Assembly: GCF_024159265.1 (NCBI RefSeq)
Contig: NZ_JAMYWY010000001.1
Coordinates: forward strand, 1,922,001-1,986,000
DNA length: 64,000 nucleotides
Direction of reading: 5' to 3'
Source: Paenibacillus sp. 1781tsa1
GTDB lineage: Bacteria > Bacillota > Bacilli > Paenibacillales > Paenibacillaceae
The position numbers and the translations under genes were made by a program. The notes beneath the pieces were generated by a model. It was not told the origin of the DNA. It saw nothing but the letters and a program-made list of their open reading frames with translations, and ran no database searches. This document shows positions 28,460 through 36,799 of the stretch, in pieces. Within the stretch, counting starts at the first letter, position 1, and each line of letters begins with the position of its first letter.

Positions 28460-30001
28460 GTGCGTAAAATCTATGTATTTGACACAACGCTGCGTGATGG
28501 AGAGCAATCCCCGGGAGTCAATCTGAACACTCGTGAAAAGGTGGAAATTGCCCATCAGCTCGAGCGGCTTGGCATTGACCGGATGGAAGCTGGTTTCCCG
28601 GCGGCATCTCCAGGTGACCTGGCAGCTGTCAATGCAGTAGCAAAAGCGGTTAAAAATGTGACTGTAATTGGCTTGTCCCGTTCCAGAGAGCAAGACATTG
28701 ATGCGGTTAAGGAAGCACTTAAAGGCGCACAGGACCCGTGCATTCACGTGTTCCTGGCAACTTCTCCTATTCACCGCCAACATAAATTACGTATGGACAA
28801 AGGACAGGTACTGGATACAGCTCGTTCCGCGATTCGTTATGCGAAGAAAACATTTTCGAAGATCGAGTTCTCACTTGAGGATGCAGGCCGTACCGAGTAT
28901 GATTTCCTCGTGGAAATGGTGAACATGGCTGTTGAAGAAGGTGCAGCCGTTGTGAATATTCCGGATACGGTTGGTTACCTGAGCCCATATGAATACGGAA
29001 ACATTTTCAAACATCTCAAGGAGAATGTGCACGATATTGAAAAGGTACAGCTGAGTGCCCACTGTCATAATGACCTGGGTATGGCGACCGCCAATACCCT
29101 TGCAGCTATTCTCAACGGAGCCGATCAGATCGAAGGTACGATCAATGGCATTGGTGAACGTGCAGGCAACACGGCGATCGAGGAAATTGCTATGGCGCTG
29201 GAGACACGTCAGGAGTTTTTCCAGGCGAAAACTTCACTGCAGTTGTCTGAGATTGCACGGACCAGTCGTTTGGTTAGCCGTTTGACAGGTATGGTTGTGC
29301 CAGGAAACAAAGCCATTGTTGGGGCGAACGCCTTCGCACATGAATCCGGAATTCACCAGGACGGCATGCTGAAGGAAAAAACAACATATGAGATTATGAC
29401 GCCAGAGTCTATCGGTCTGAAGGAAAGCAAGCTTGTACTGGGTAAACATTCTGGTCGTCATGCCTTCCGTGAGCGGTTGATTGATCTGGGATATGAGCTG
29501 GACGAAGAAGCATTGAATCGGGCTTTTGCCCAGTTCAAAGAACTGGCTGATAAGAAGAAAGAAGTTACTGACGAAGATCTGCTTGCCGTGATTGAAGAGA
29601 AATTGCAGGATGCACCTGAGGTGTATAAACTGGAATCGATCTTTGTTACGTACGGAGATGAATCGGTACCCACAGCCAAAGTACGCATTGCGACACTTGA
29701 CGGGGGTACGGTTGAGAAGCAAGCAGAGGGTAATGGATCGGTAGATGCAATCTACAATGCGATTGACCAAGTGAGTGGGGAAGACGTAACGTTGTCTGAC
29801 TATTCCATCAAATCGGTAACACATGGTAAGGATGCATTGGGTGAAGTGCATGTTGTGCTGACTCAAAATCAGGTTTCGGTACAAGGACGTGGTGTAAGCA
29901 CAGATATATTGGGTGCAAGTGCACGTGCCTATGTGGACGGTCTGAATCAATTAATTGAGAAACGCAAGACATACACAAATCGTGTAAATGTGAACCTGTA
30001 G
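28460..30001 (+). CDS. leuA: 2-isopropylmalate synthase
   Basis: First committed enzyme of leucine synthesis: acetyl-CoA plus 2-ketoisovalerate. It has 513 residues. DTTLRDGEQSPG (8-19) is the DRE-TIM metal/catalytic signature, HCHNDLG carries metal histidines, and a C-terminal regulatory LeuA dimer domain for leucine feedback is present. Start GTG at 28460 with AGGAGGTG six bases upstream; the longer frame from 28391 lacks one. Last gene of the T-box-controlled group, ended by a strong hairpin. Confidence 0.95.
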   Translation: MRKIYVFDTTLRDGEQSPGVNLNTREKVEIAHQLERLGIDRMEAGFPAASPGDLAAVNAVAKAVKNVTVIGLSRSREQDIDAVKEALKGAQDPCIHVFLATSPIHRQHKLRMDKGQVLDTARSAIRYAKKTFSKIEFSLEDAGRTEYDFLVEMVNMAVEEGAAVVNIPDTVGYLSPYEYGNIFKHLKENVHDIEKVQLSAHCHNDLGMATANTLAAILNGADQIEGTINGIGERAGNTAIEEIAMALETRQEFFQAKTSLQLSEIARTSRLVSRLTGMVVPGNKAIVGANAFAHESGIHQDGMLKEKTTYEIMTPESIGLKESKLVLGKHSGRHAFRERLIDLGYELDEEALNRAFAQFKELADKKKEVTDEDLLAVIEEKLQDAPEVYKLESIFVTYGDESVPTAKVRIATLDGGTVEKQAEGNGSVDAIYNAIDQVSGEDVTLSDYSIKSVTHGKDALGEVHVVLTQNQVSVQGRGVSTDILGASARAYVDGLNQLIEKRKTYTNRVNVNL

Positions 30002-30145
30002 GCTGCATTCCGGTGCAGCAGGACAAACCCTTCATTGAACTGGAAATTATAGCTAGGACACATGTATGCTGACAGTACGATCTATCTCATTTTGAATGGG
30101 TATAGAAGATCGTTCGAGCTGTTTTGTTCCGTTCAGTGAGGTACG

Positions 30146-30187
30146 TAAAGAGTCTGACTCTCCTATGGAGGGTCAGACTCTTTTGCT
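30146..30187. terminator. leuA terminator, shared with the aldo/keto reductase gene
   Basis: AGAGTCTGACTCTCC pairs across TATG with GGAGGGTCAGACTCT and is followed by TTTTG. Convergent genes flank it. Confidence 0.88.
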
Positions 30188-30262
30188 TGTATTTTATATG
30201 ATTATGGCAACACAGTGCATTCTCTACGGTAACTTATTGCATTACTTTACGCTATCAAGCTA

Positions 30263-31243
30263 TTACCACGCGTATGCATTAGGTGCATGTCCACCTGGAC
30301 CCGGAAAAATCTCATCCAGACGTTTGAGCACGGCTTCATCCAGAGTCACATCCAGACATTTGAGTGCGGTCTCAAACTGCTCCAGTGTACGCGGTCCGAT
30401 AATCGGGGCGGTCACTGCCGGATTGGCTGCAACCCAGGCCAATGCCACTGTATCCTGTGGTTCGCCGAGATCACGACAGAGTGCTGCGAAGTCTTCAAGC
30501 TGAGTCTGTTGCTGTTCAATTCGTCCCGCGATGCCGCCGCTGCGTGTTCCCTCCAGCTTCTGAAGAGCGTTACGTCCCAGTAATCCACCATCCAGTGGAC
30601 TCCATGGAATGACGCCGAGGCCCAGTTCTTTGGCAGCAGGCAGTACTTCCAACTCAGGCAAACGACAGTTGAGGCTATATTTATGTTGTTCGGATACCAG
30701 GCCGAGGAAATGACGATTATTGGCTTCGCTTTGAGCGATTGCGATCTGCCATGCAGCAAAGTTACTCGATCCTACATAACCGATTTTACCTTGATGAACG
30801 GCATTCTCAAATGCGCCCCACAGTTCATTCCATGATACGGCTGGGTCAACATGGTGCATCTGGTACAGCTCGATATGATCGGTCTGCAAGCGGCGGAGGG
30901 AACCCTCTAGATGCCGTCTGATTTTGTAGGCGGAGAGGCCAGCTTCGTTGTTGGGGCCATCTGTATCATCATGCATGGAGCCATAGACTTTGGTGGCCAG
31001 AACTACTTTCTCGCGTCTGCCACCACCCTGGTTGAACCAGCGTCCGATAATTTCTTCGGTAAGACCGGAATTTTCACCCCAACCGTAAATGTTAGCGGTA
31101 TCAAAAAAGTTCACCCCTGCATCGAGTGCTTCGTCCATAATGCGGAAAGCTTCTTTTTCATCTGTAGCAGGCCCGAAATTCATGGTACCGAGACAGATTC
31201 GACTGACCTTGAGACCTGATTTACCCAAATACGAATATTGCAT
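30263..31243 (-). CDS. Aldo/keto reductase
   Basis: NADPH-dependent reductase of 326 residues, (alpha/beta)8 barrel. The catalytic tetrad is visible: Asp48 and Tyr53 (FDTANIYGWG), Lys85 (VLATKVYG) and His130 (LYQMHHVDP). It resembles the YhdN/general-stress type more than the eukaryotic AKRs. GGAGGG precedes the ATG. It sits inverted between leuA and leuB, which are usually adjacent, so it may be a later insertion. The substrate is unknown. Confidence 0.92.
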   Translation of the reverse strand: MQYSYLGKSGLKVSRICLGTMNFGPATDEKEAFRIMDEALDAGVNFFDTANIYGWGENSGLTEEIIGRWFNQGGGRREKVVLATKVYGSMHDDTDGPNNEAGLSAYKIRRHLEGSLRRLQTDHIELYQMHHVDPAVSWNELWGAFENAVHQGKIGYVGSSNFAAWQIAIAQSEANNRHFLGLVSEQHKYSLNCRLPELEVLPAAKELGLGVIPWSPLDGGLLGRNALQKLEGTRSGGIAGRIEQQQTQLEDFAALCRDLGEPQDTVALAWVAANPAVTAPIIGPRTLEQFETALKCLDVTLDEAVLKRLDEIFPGPGGHAPNAYAW

Positions 31244-31476
31244 GTTGCTTATCCCTCCTGCGTACCTGATTTGAATTCAGCTATATTTTACCTTACTCGG
31301 AGGGTCGGAACAACTTGCGAAAACTAATCTCTATTAGCTTATAGGTAAAATCTATTAAAGTCATAGATTGTATATCTTGGTCAAATGACCTTGGAATATG
31401 ATACAAAAGAGAGAGTTAATATGAGACGTTACTTTATGAATAATTAATGAATGAAATATAAGGAGTGGACAACCCA
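31244..31476. promoter_or_regulatory. Divergent control region, aldo/keto reductase and leuB
   Basis: It contains CTATTAGCTTATAG (31331-31344, near-palindrome), ATCTAT..ATAGAT (31351-31369) and the palindrome GGTCAAATGACC (31380-31391), ahead of a TATGAT-like -10 at about 31397. These could be operators for either gene. No T-box lies in front of leuB. Confidence 0.35.
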
Positions 31477-32562
31477 ATGGCAGACGTGAAAAAAATTGCA
31501 GTTATTGCAGGTGACGGAATCGGACCTGAAGTCGTAGCTGAGGCTGAGAAAGTTCTTAAACGTACGGAGGAAGTATTCGGTTATCGTTTTGAGACAGAGC
31601 ACGCCCTGTTTGGCGGAATCGCGATTGATGAGAAGGGTACACCTCTTCCGGAAGAAACACTGAGCGTATGTAAAAGTGCAGATGCAGTCCTGCTTGGAGC
31701 GGTTGGCGGTCCAAAATGGGATAATAACAGCAAGGAACTTCGCCCGGAAACAGGCCTGCTGGGTATTCGCAAAGCACTCGGATTGTTCTCTAACCTGCGT
31801 CCGGCTGTCGTATTTGATTGCTTGAAAGATGCTTCAACGTTGAAGCCGGAAGTACTTGAAGGTACTGATCTGATGGTAGTACGTGAATTGACAGGTGGTA
31901 TCTACTTCGGTGAGAAGTTCAGACGTGAAAGTGCACAGGGTGAAGAGGCAGTAGATACTTGTGCATATAATGTAACAGAAGTGGAGCGGATCGTTCGTCA
32001 GGCATTCGAAATTGCGCAAGGACGTCGCAAAAAGCTGGCTTCTGTAGACAAAGCCAACGTCTTGGAAACCTCCCGTCTCTGGCGTGAAGTTGTGAATCGG
32101 GTAGCACCTGATTATCCGGATGTTGAACTGGAGCATGTGTTGGTAGACAACTGCGCGATGCAATTGCTTCGTCGTCCAGCCAGCTTTGATGTTATTGTAA
32201 CGGAAAACATGTTCGGAGATATCTTGAGTGATGAAGCAGCGATGCTGACGGGTTCCATCGGTATGCTTGCATCTGCATCACTGGGAGAAGGCAGCTTCGG
32301 ACTATATGAACCGGTACACGGTTCTGCACCGGATATCGCAGGTCAAGGCCTCGCTAATCCGATTGCAACCATTCTCTCTTTGGCGTTGATGTTCCGCACA
32401 ACCTTTGGTTATGCAGAAGGTGCAGATGCTATTGAAGCAGCTGTGTCGGATGTATTGAACGCAGGACACCGCACGAGTGATATTGCTGTAGACAAGAGCA
32501 CAGCGATCAGCACGACCGAAATGGGCGATTTGATCGTGGCGGCTATTCAGAAACAAGCGTAA
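31477..32562 (+). CDS. leuB: 3-isopropylmalate dehydrogenase
   Basis: NAD-dependent oxidative decarboxylase of leucine synthesis, 361 residues. GDGIGPEV near the N-terminus, [10 protein letters not shown] and the [12 protein letters not shown] catalytic region are intact; the last contains the metal-binding Asp. AAGGAG lies about 11 bases before the ATG at 31477; a GTG at 31465 overlaps that site. It has its own upstream region and a separate terminator. leuC and leuD are not in the window. Confidence 0.95.
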   Translation: MADVKKIAVIAGDGIGPEVVAEAEKVLKRTEEVFGYRFETEHALFGGIAIDEKGTPLPEETLSVCKSADAVLLGAVGGPKWDNNSKELRPETGLLGIRKALGLFSNLRPAVVFDCLKDASTLKPEVLEGTDLMVVRELTGGIYFGEKFRRESAQGEEAVDTCAYNVTEVERIVRQAFEIAQGRRKKLASVDKANVLETSRLWREVVNRVAPDYPDVELEHVLVDNCAMQLLRRPASFDVIVTENMFGDILSDEAAMLTGSIGMLASASLGEGSFGLYEPVHGSAPDIAGQGLANPIATILSLALMFRTTFGYAEGADAIEAAVSDVLNAGHRTSDIAVDKSTAISTTEMGDLIVAAIQKQA

Positions 32563-32576
32563 TTATAGGACCAACA

Positions 32577-32634
32577 ACAGGCAGCCCTTTGTTTCCAATT
32601 ATGGAATGTACAGAGGGCTGTTCCTTTATCATTT
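32577..32634 (+). terminator. leuB terminator
   Basis: CAGCCCT / AGGGCTG stem with inner TTCCA/TGGAA and trailing TTCCTTT. Confidence 0.55.
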
Positions 32635-32654
32635 TTGCCACGAAAAATCCTTAT

Positions 32655-32669
32655 TTATAATTATTATAA
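32655..32669. promoter_or_regulatory. Perfect PerR box
   Basis: TTATAATTATTATAA matches the 7-1-7 PerR consensus TTATAATnATTATAA at every position. It lies 171 bases before the peroxiredoxin gene. A promoter TTGACT (32689) / TAACAT (32712) is downstream of it, and TTGCCA (32635) / TATAAT (32656) would overlap it. PerR would repress until peroxide oxidises it. Confidence 0.8.
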
Positions 32670-32725
32670 AAAAATAATGTTTATAATCTTGACTTTGGGA
32701 AGTCCGGATGATAACATTTTACTTG

Positions 32726-32781
32726 TACTTGTTATCAAGTATCAAATCATTTTAATTACAGGAAAAACGTTCGCGTTTTTC
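32726..32781 (+). other. Two small hairpins in the peroxiredoxin leader
   Basis: TACTTG-TTAT-CAAGTA (32726-32741), and GAAAAACG-TTCG-CGTTTTTC (32763-32782) with a UUCG loop. The second could be a weak attenuator or a stability element. Confidence 0.35.
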
Positions 32782-32839
32782 TTGATGATGAGCAATCCGT
32801 AAGGATGCTTACATAATCCCAAAGGAGGAATTTTTAGTT

Positions 32840-33379
32840 ATGGCAGAACGTTTGGTTGGTAGACCAGCACCGGATTTCGCAATGGAAACAGTATCAGGAG
32901 ACGGACAAGATTTCGGTTCCGTTAAACTGTCCGATTATCGTGGCAAATGGCTTGTATTCTTCTTTTATCCTTTGGACTTCACATTTGTGTGCCCAACTGA
33001 AATTACAGCTTTGAGCGTTGCTTCCGAGCAATTCAAAGCTTTGGATACAGAAATCCTTGGCGTGAGCGTAGACTCCGTACACAGCCACAAAGCATGGATC
33101 AACACACCTGTAGACAGCAATGGTCTGGGTCAATTGAATTTCCCGCTGGCTTCTGACATCACGAAGCAAGTGGCTAAAGATTACGGCGTTCTGATCGAAG
33201 AAGAAGGCGTAGCATTGCGCGGCCTGTTCATCATCGATCCAGAAGGCGAATTGAAATATCAAGTGGTTAACCACAACGATGTAGGCCGTAGTGTTGAAGA
33301 AACACTTCGCGTACTGCAAGCACTGCAATCCGGCGGATTGTGTGCAATGAACTGGAAACCAGGCGACAATAACCTGTAA
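32840..33379 (+). CDS. 2-Cys peroxiredoxin (AhpC/Prx1 type)
   Basis: Thiol peroxidase of 179 residues. The peroxidatic cysteine is Cys51 in DFTFVCPTE; the resolving cysteine is Cys168 in GGLCAMNWKPG, close to the C-terminus as in typical 2-Cys enzymes. AAAGGAGG precedes the ATG. No ahpF follows, so its reductant is probably thioredoxin or a distant AhpF. The perfect PerR box upstream makes it a peroxide-stress gene. Monocistronic, with a strong terminator. Confidence 0.94.
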   Translation: MAERLVGRPAPDFAMETVSGDGQDFGSVKLSDYRGKWLVFFFYPLDFTFVCPTEITALSVASEQFKALDTEILGVSVDSVHSHKAWINTPVDSNGLGQLNFPLASDITKQVAKDYGVLIEEEGVALRGLFIIDPEGELKYQVVNHNDVGRSVEETLRVLQALQSGGLCAMNWKPGDNNL

Positions 33380-33407
33380 GGCCAGGTTAACTTGAACGGT
33401 TTTTCTT

Positions 33408-33443
33408 CAAGCCCTCATCCCGTTAGGGATTGAGGGCTTTTTG
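33408..33443 (+). terminator. Peroxiredoxin gene terminator
   Basis: AAGCCCTCA (33409-33417) pairs with TGAGGGCTT, followed by TTT. Confidence 0.88.
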
Positions 33444-33735
33444 CACCCTTTTGCCAGAAGTTATCACGAAGTTAATCAAAAGTGTTTGAACAAGCAGCCA
33501 AGCGTGTTAATAATATATTAGAAGAAAGTCTTCTTTTTATCTGCTGAAAGAGGAATTGATGGCCTTTAAGGCGAATAGGGTATGGAAACCCGGTAAATAT
33601 TCCGGTGCTCTGCATTTATAATCTGTACATGAATGTGATACACTGATGGAACTACCTTTTCGGAAGTGCTGGAAGTGTACGGGATTGCATTTTAACAAAA
33701 AAAGTCCCGGCACGTAATAAGGAGGGTGAACAAAA
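33444..33735. other. Spacer before the zinc-finger gene
   Basis: About 290 bases. TTGAAC at about 33488 with TAATAT about 19 bases on is a weak promoter candidate. Nothing else recognised. Confidence 0.35.
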
Positions 33736-34152
33736 ATGAGTTACTGTTGTGGGGCAAGTATGGTTGGAACGAAGGGCACGCTGAAGCATTACCGCACCCA
33801 GGTTCATAATGTTCCCCTGCTGTTTTGCCCGGTGTGTCACCGGGTTGAGGTGCATTATAAAGTGGAGAACGAGTACGAAATTCTGGCTGAATATGCGCAT
33901 GGAGACGGTGCATCCGAGATCGACTTTCAAGATTATGTTACAGAAGATGAGGATGCCATTTTCGAAAACTGTGTAAACCGTGAGAGCGAGGATGCCATGG
34001 TCATTGTACAGCGCCAGATTGATATGGCTCTGGATTTGCTCAGGCTTGCCAAAGAAACTAAAGACGAGAAGTGGGAAAGCGAACTTAAACGTCGATTAGC
34101 TGTAATGAGTCAGCGCAGACTGAAAATTCAGCATAATAAGACCGGACTATAG
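33736..34152 (+). CDS. Small zinc-finger-like protein of unknown function
   Basis: 138 residues. The N-terminus has CCG and FCPVCHRVEVHYKV, a treble-clef or YgiT/MqsA-like zinc-binding look, although the first pair (Cys4-Cys5) is not a classic CxxC. An acidic middle (TEDEDAIFENC) and a helical C-terminal half with many Arg/Lys (ELKRRLAVMSQRRLK) follow. AAGGAGGG precedes the ATG. It is monocistronic, with its own terminator. I do not recognise the family securely; an adaptor or regulator is possible. Confidence 0.7.
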   Translation: MSYCCGASMVGTKGTLKHYRTQVHNVPLLFCPVCHRVEVHYKVENEYEILAEYAHGDGASEIDFQDYVTEDEDAIFENCVNRESEDAMVIVQRQIDMALDLLRLAKETKDEKWESELKRRLAVMSQRRLKIQHNKTGL

Positions 34153-34186
34153 ATGATCTCGGATATATCACAAATTAAAGATATTA

Positions 34187-34230
34187 AAAACGAAGCTGAT
34201 TTGCCCCTGGGTGAAACGGCTTCGTTTTTG
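34187..34230 (+). terminator. Terminator after the zinc-finger gene
   Basis: AAACGAAGC (34188-34196) pairs with GCTTCGTTT (34219-34227) and ends in T5. Confidence 0.85.
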
Positions 34231-34295
34231 TGCTTTGTTTCTGGAACTAATTCGAGGTTTTTTTTAAAATAATTTCCATTCGACACTTTCTCCGA

Positions 34296-34325
34296 TTGAC
34301 TCTCTTCTATAAACTTGTCTATGAT
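34296..34325 (+). promoter_or_regulatory. Promoter for the histidine kinase leader
   Basis: TTGACT (34296-34301), 18 bases, TATGAT (34320-34325). The leader is about 270 nt. Confidence 0.55.
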
Positions 34326-34390
34326 AAAAGCAGACTTGCAAAAGAGGCGGAGCAAAAAATGTTCGTGTTTGGGAATAGGAGAAGGTCAGA

Positions 34391-34522
34391 ATGGAACAAA
34401 CGTATATGATTTTCCGGATCGACTGTTGGTTACCGGGAATAGACCAGCTTGAGTTCCGGACATGCCATCCATATTTTCGGCGCTCAGCCCCCCAACGAAA
34501 GGGCACCGGTAATGAAAAATAA
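34391..34522 (+). CDS. Candidate 43-residue small protein or leader ORF
   Basis: An ATG at 34391 is preceded by AGGAGAAGG with seven-base spacing and opens 43 codons ending in TAA at 34520. The peptide starts MEQTYMIFRIDCWLPGIDQL, holds two cysteines and ends basic (RRSAPQRKGTGNEK). It lies in the leader of the kinase gene, 79 bases before that start. It may be a short protein or a regulatory upstream ORF; no homologue is known to me. Confidence 0.4.
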   Translation: MEQTYMIFRIDCWLPGIDQLEFRTCHPYFRRSAPQRKGTGNEK

Positions 34523-34601
34523 AATCGGCCCTTCCTGTTTCTGTGATGATATGATGTCCGAATGGCAAGTTTATCATTTACGTGAAAAGGAGGAACCTGA
34601 C

Positions 34602-35708
34602 ATGATTAGTGAATTTCAGGATACAGTGCCTCAACCAACGGATGGATTCCCGCCTGTGCATCTGGATAACAACAAGTACGAGAATGTACTGGAACATCTG
34701 GATAGCGGTATTATGTTGTTTGACAGTCACGGTGTATTGACGTTTATTAACGTTCAGATGGCAAAGTTGTTGGAACTTCCGAGAAGTCTGTTGAGCGGCT
34801 GCACCCTGATGCAAATGCTGCATCATCCGCAGATGAGCCGATTCAAGAAAAAGAAAATTTTACGTATTTATCGGGAAACCATTTTTCACCGTAAGCGCTA
34901 TCATGAGTTGATTGATGAATACGGAAGGCATTGGCTGGTTACTGTGACGTACGGTGATCAGATGGATGGGGACTTTTTGTTCAGCGTCAAAGATGTATCT
35001 GATTATAAACAAATTGAACAGACCGCTTATCAAAATGACAAACTTGCGATGCTGGGGCGGATTTCAGCATCTATTGCTCATGAAATTCGTAATCCGTTGA
35101 CTGCAATCCGTGGGTTCATCCAATTGCTCAGGCCCCATTTGCTACAGCTCGGCAAAGACGAGTACGCGCGGATCATATTGACGGAGATTGATCGGGCGAA
35201 CGACATCATCTACGAATTTTTGAATTCTTCCAAACCGTCGGCTCCACAAAAGACCGTGATGTCCGTCGACTCTTTACTCAAAGAGGTGGTCTTGCTGACA
35301 GAAAGCGAAGGTTTGATGAAGGGATGCGAGATCATACTGGATGAAGGGGATGCCCCGCTGAATGTGTCCATTGATGTCAAACAGATTAAGCAGGTTATTT
35401 TGAATATGGTGAAAAATGCAATGGATGCCATTGAGGAAGTCGGCGAAGAACATACCGGTCTAATTCGAATATCTACTGCCACGGAAAACAAGTTCGTGCA
35501 GATCTCCATCGCGGATAACGGTCATGGGATGGACCATAACACGCTTGTACGTCTGTTTGACCCATTCTTCACGACCAAGGAGAGCGGAACAGGGCTTGGA
35601 CTCTCCGTGAGTTACCGAATCATCAAGAACCATGGAGGTACCATCTCTGTGGATAGCAAAAAAGGCGAAGGTACGCGGTTTATGATTATGTTACCTTTGG
35701 TATTTTGA
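34602..35708 (+). CDS. Soluble PAS-domain sensor histidine kinase, sporulation-kinase type
   Basis: Cytoplasmic kinase of 368 residues. A PAS domain (about 24-138) precedes HisKA with the phospho-acceptor His160 (SIAHEIRNPLTAIRGF) and a HATPase domain with N-box NMVKNAMDAIEE, G1 DNGHGMD and G2 GTGLGLSVSY. No membrane segment or response regulator is linked, as in orphan kinases (KinA-E) that feed the Spo0F-Spo0B-Spo0A phosphorelay. The ATG at 34602 follows AAAAGGAGG; earlier in-frame codons lack a ribosome site. A terminator follows. Confidence 0.88.
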   Translation: MISEFQDTVPQPTDGFPPVHLDNNKYENVLEHLDSGIMLFDSHGVLTFINVQMAKLLELPRSLLSGCTLMQMLHHPQMSRFKKKKILRIYRETIFHRKRYHELIDEYGRHWLVTVTYGDQMDGDFLFSVKDVSDYKQIEQTAYQNDKLAMLGRISASIAHEIRNPLTAIRGFIQLLRPHLLQLGKDEYARIILTEIDRANDIIYEFLNSSKPSAPQKTVMSVDSLLKEVVLLTESEGLMKGCEIILDEGDAPLNVSIDVKQIKQVILNMVKNAMDAIEEVGEEHTGLIRISTATENKFVQISIADNGHGMDHNTLVRLFDPFFTTKESGTGLGLSVSYRIIKNHGGTISVDSKKGEGTRFMIMLPLVF

Positions 35709-35721
35709 GAAGAGCGGGGAG

Positions 35722-35757
35722 TCAAGGAGTCGGCCATTTGCCGACTCCTTTGTTTTA
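35722..35757 (+). terminator. Kinase gene terminator
   Basis: AAGGAGTCGGC-CATTT-GCCGACTCCTT with a TGTTTT tail. Confidence 0.85.
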
Positions 35758-35823
35758 TGTTGCCAATTAGGGTTATAGTTAGTAATGAATGCGAATACAT
35801 AAGCTCCATAACGGAAGGATGAG

Positions 35824-36795
35824 ATGCAGATGGAAATCCAAGGAATGGAACGAATGAATCAACAATTGATGGATCACGTGGGGAAAGTGATTGTGGGAAA
35901 AGAGCATACCATAGAGCTGGTGATGACAGCGATTATAGCGTCAGGACATGTGCTGCTGGAGGATGTACCGGGTACCGGGAAAACGATGCTCGCCAAATCG
36001 GTAGCCTCTTCATTGGACTGCACATTCCAACGTATACAGTTTACACCGGACTTGCTGCCCTCTGACTTAACAGGAATTCATTTTTTTAATCAAAAAGAAG
36101 GTGATTTTGAATTCAGACCGGGGCCCTTGTTTGCCAATCTTGTACTAGCCGATGAAATTAACCGGGCTACACCACGTACGCAATCAAGCTTGCTGGAGTG
36201 CATGGAAGAGCGCCAGATCAGTATCGACGGCTCAACGAGACAGCTGGAACGGCCATTTATCGTTATTGCCACCCAGAACCCCGTAGATAACCAGGGAACT
36301 TTTCCGCTACCTGAGGCTCAGATGGATCGTTTTATGATGAAAATTCGCATGGGTTATCCAAGCAGTGAAGAGAGTGTAGAAATTTTGAGACGTACGGTAG
36401 CCAGCCGTTCTGTTGATGATCTCACGGCAGTGATCAGTCGTGAAGAACTTTTAAAGGCACAGGATACGTATAAAACAGTGCAAATCAACGAAGATTTGCT
36501 ACGATATATCATTCAGTTAACTGAAGCCACAAGGCAACATCCCGAGCTCTCGCTTGGCGTAAGTCCACGAGGGGCTCAGGCATTACTCAAGGCAAGTCAG
36601 GCATGGGCTGCACTGCATGGCAGAGACTTTGTTTTGCCTGATGATATTAAAGTTCTGGCGGAACCTGTGCTGGCCCACCGACTTGTATTCCGTAACCGGG
36701 TCAGACAACAAGAGGGCTTGGCTGAGCGTATCATCCAGGAACTTCTGAATCAGACAGAAGTGCCTACGGAGAATCTCGCTACAAGCGGGCGTTAA
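35824..36795 (+). CDS. MoxR-family AAA+ ATPase
   Basis: 323-residue AAA+ chaperone-like ATPase. Walker A is DVPGTGKTML, Walker B is LADEINRA, and the sensor/Arg region is PLPEAQMDRF. MoxR proteins help assemble or activate metal- or cofactor-dependent complexes with DUF58/VWA partners. The DUF58 gene starts four bases after its stop. The ATG at 35824 has GGAAGG close upstream; ATG at 35830 is an alternative. It opens the three-gene moxR-DUF58-DUF4129 operon. Confidence 0.93.
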   Translation: MQMEIQGMERMNQQLMDHVGKVIVGKEHTIELVMTAIIASGHVLLEDVPGTGKTMLAKSVASSLDCTFQRIQFTPDLLPSDLTGIHFFNQKEGDFEFRPGPLFANLVLADEINRATPRTQSSLLECMEERQISIDGSTRQLERPFIVIATQNPVDNQGTFPLPEAQMDRFMMKIRMGYPSSEESVEILRRTVASRSVDDLTAVISREELLKAQDTYKTVQINEDLLRYIIQLTEATRQHPELSLGVSPRGAQALLKASQAWAALHGRDFVLPDDIKVLAEPVLAHRLVFRNRVRQQEGLAERIIQELLNQTEVPTENLATSGR

Positions 36796-36799
36796 TCTT

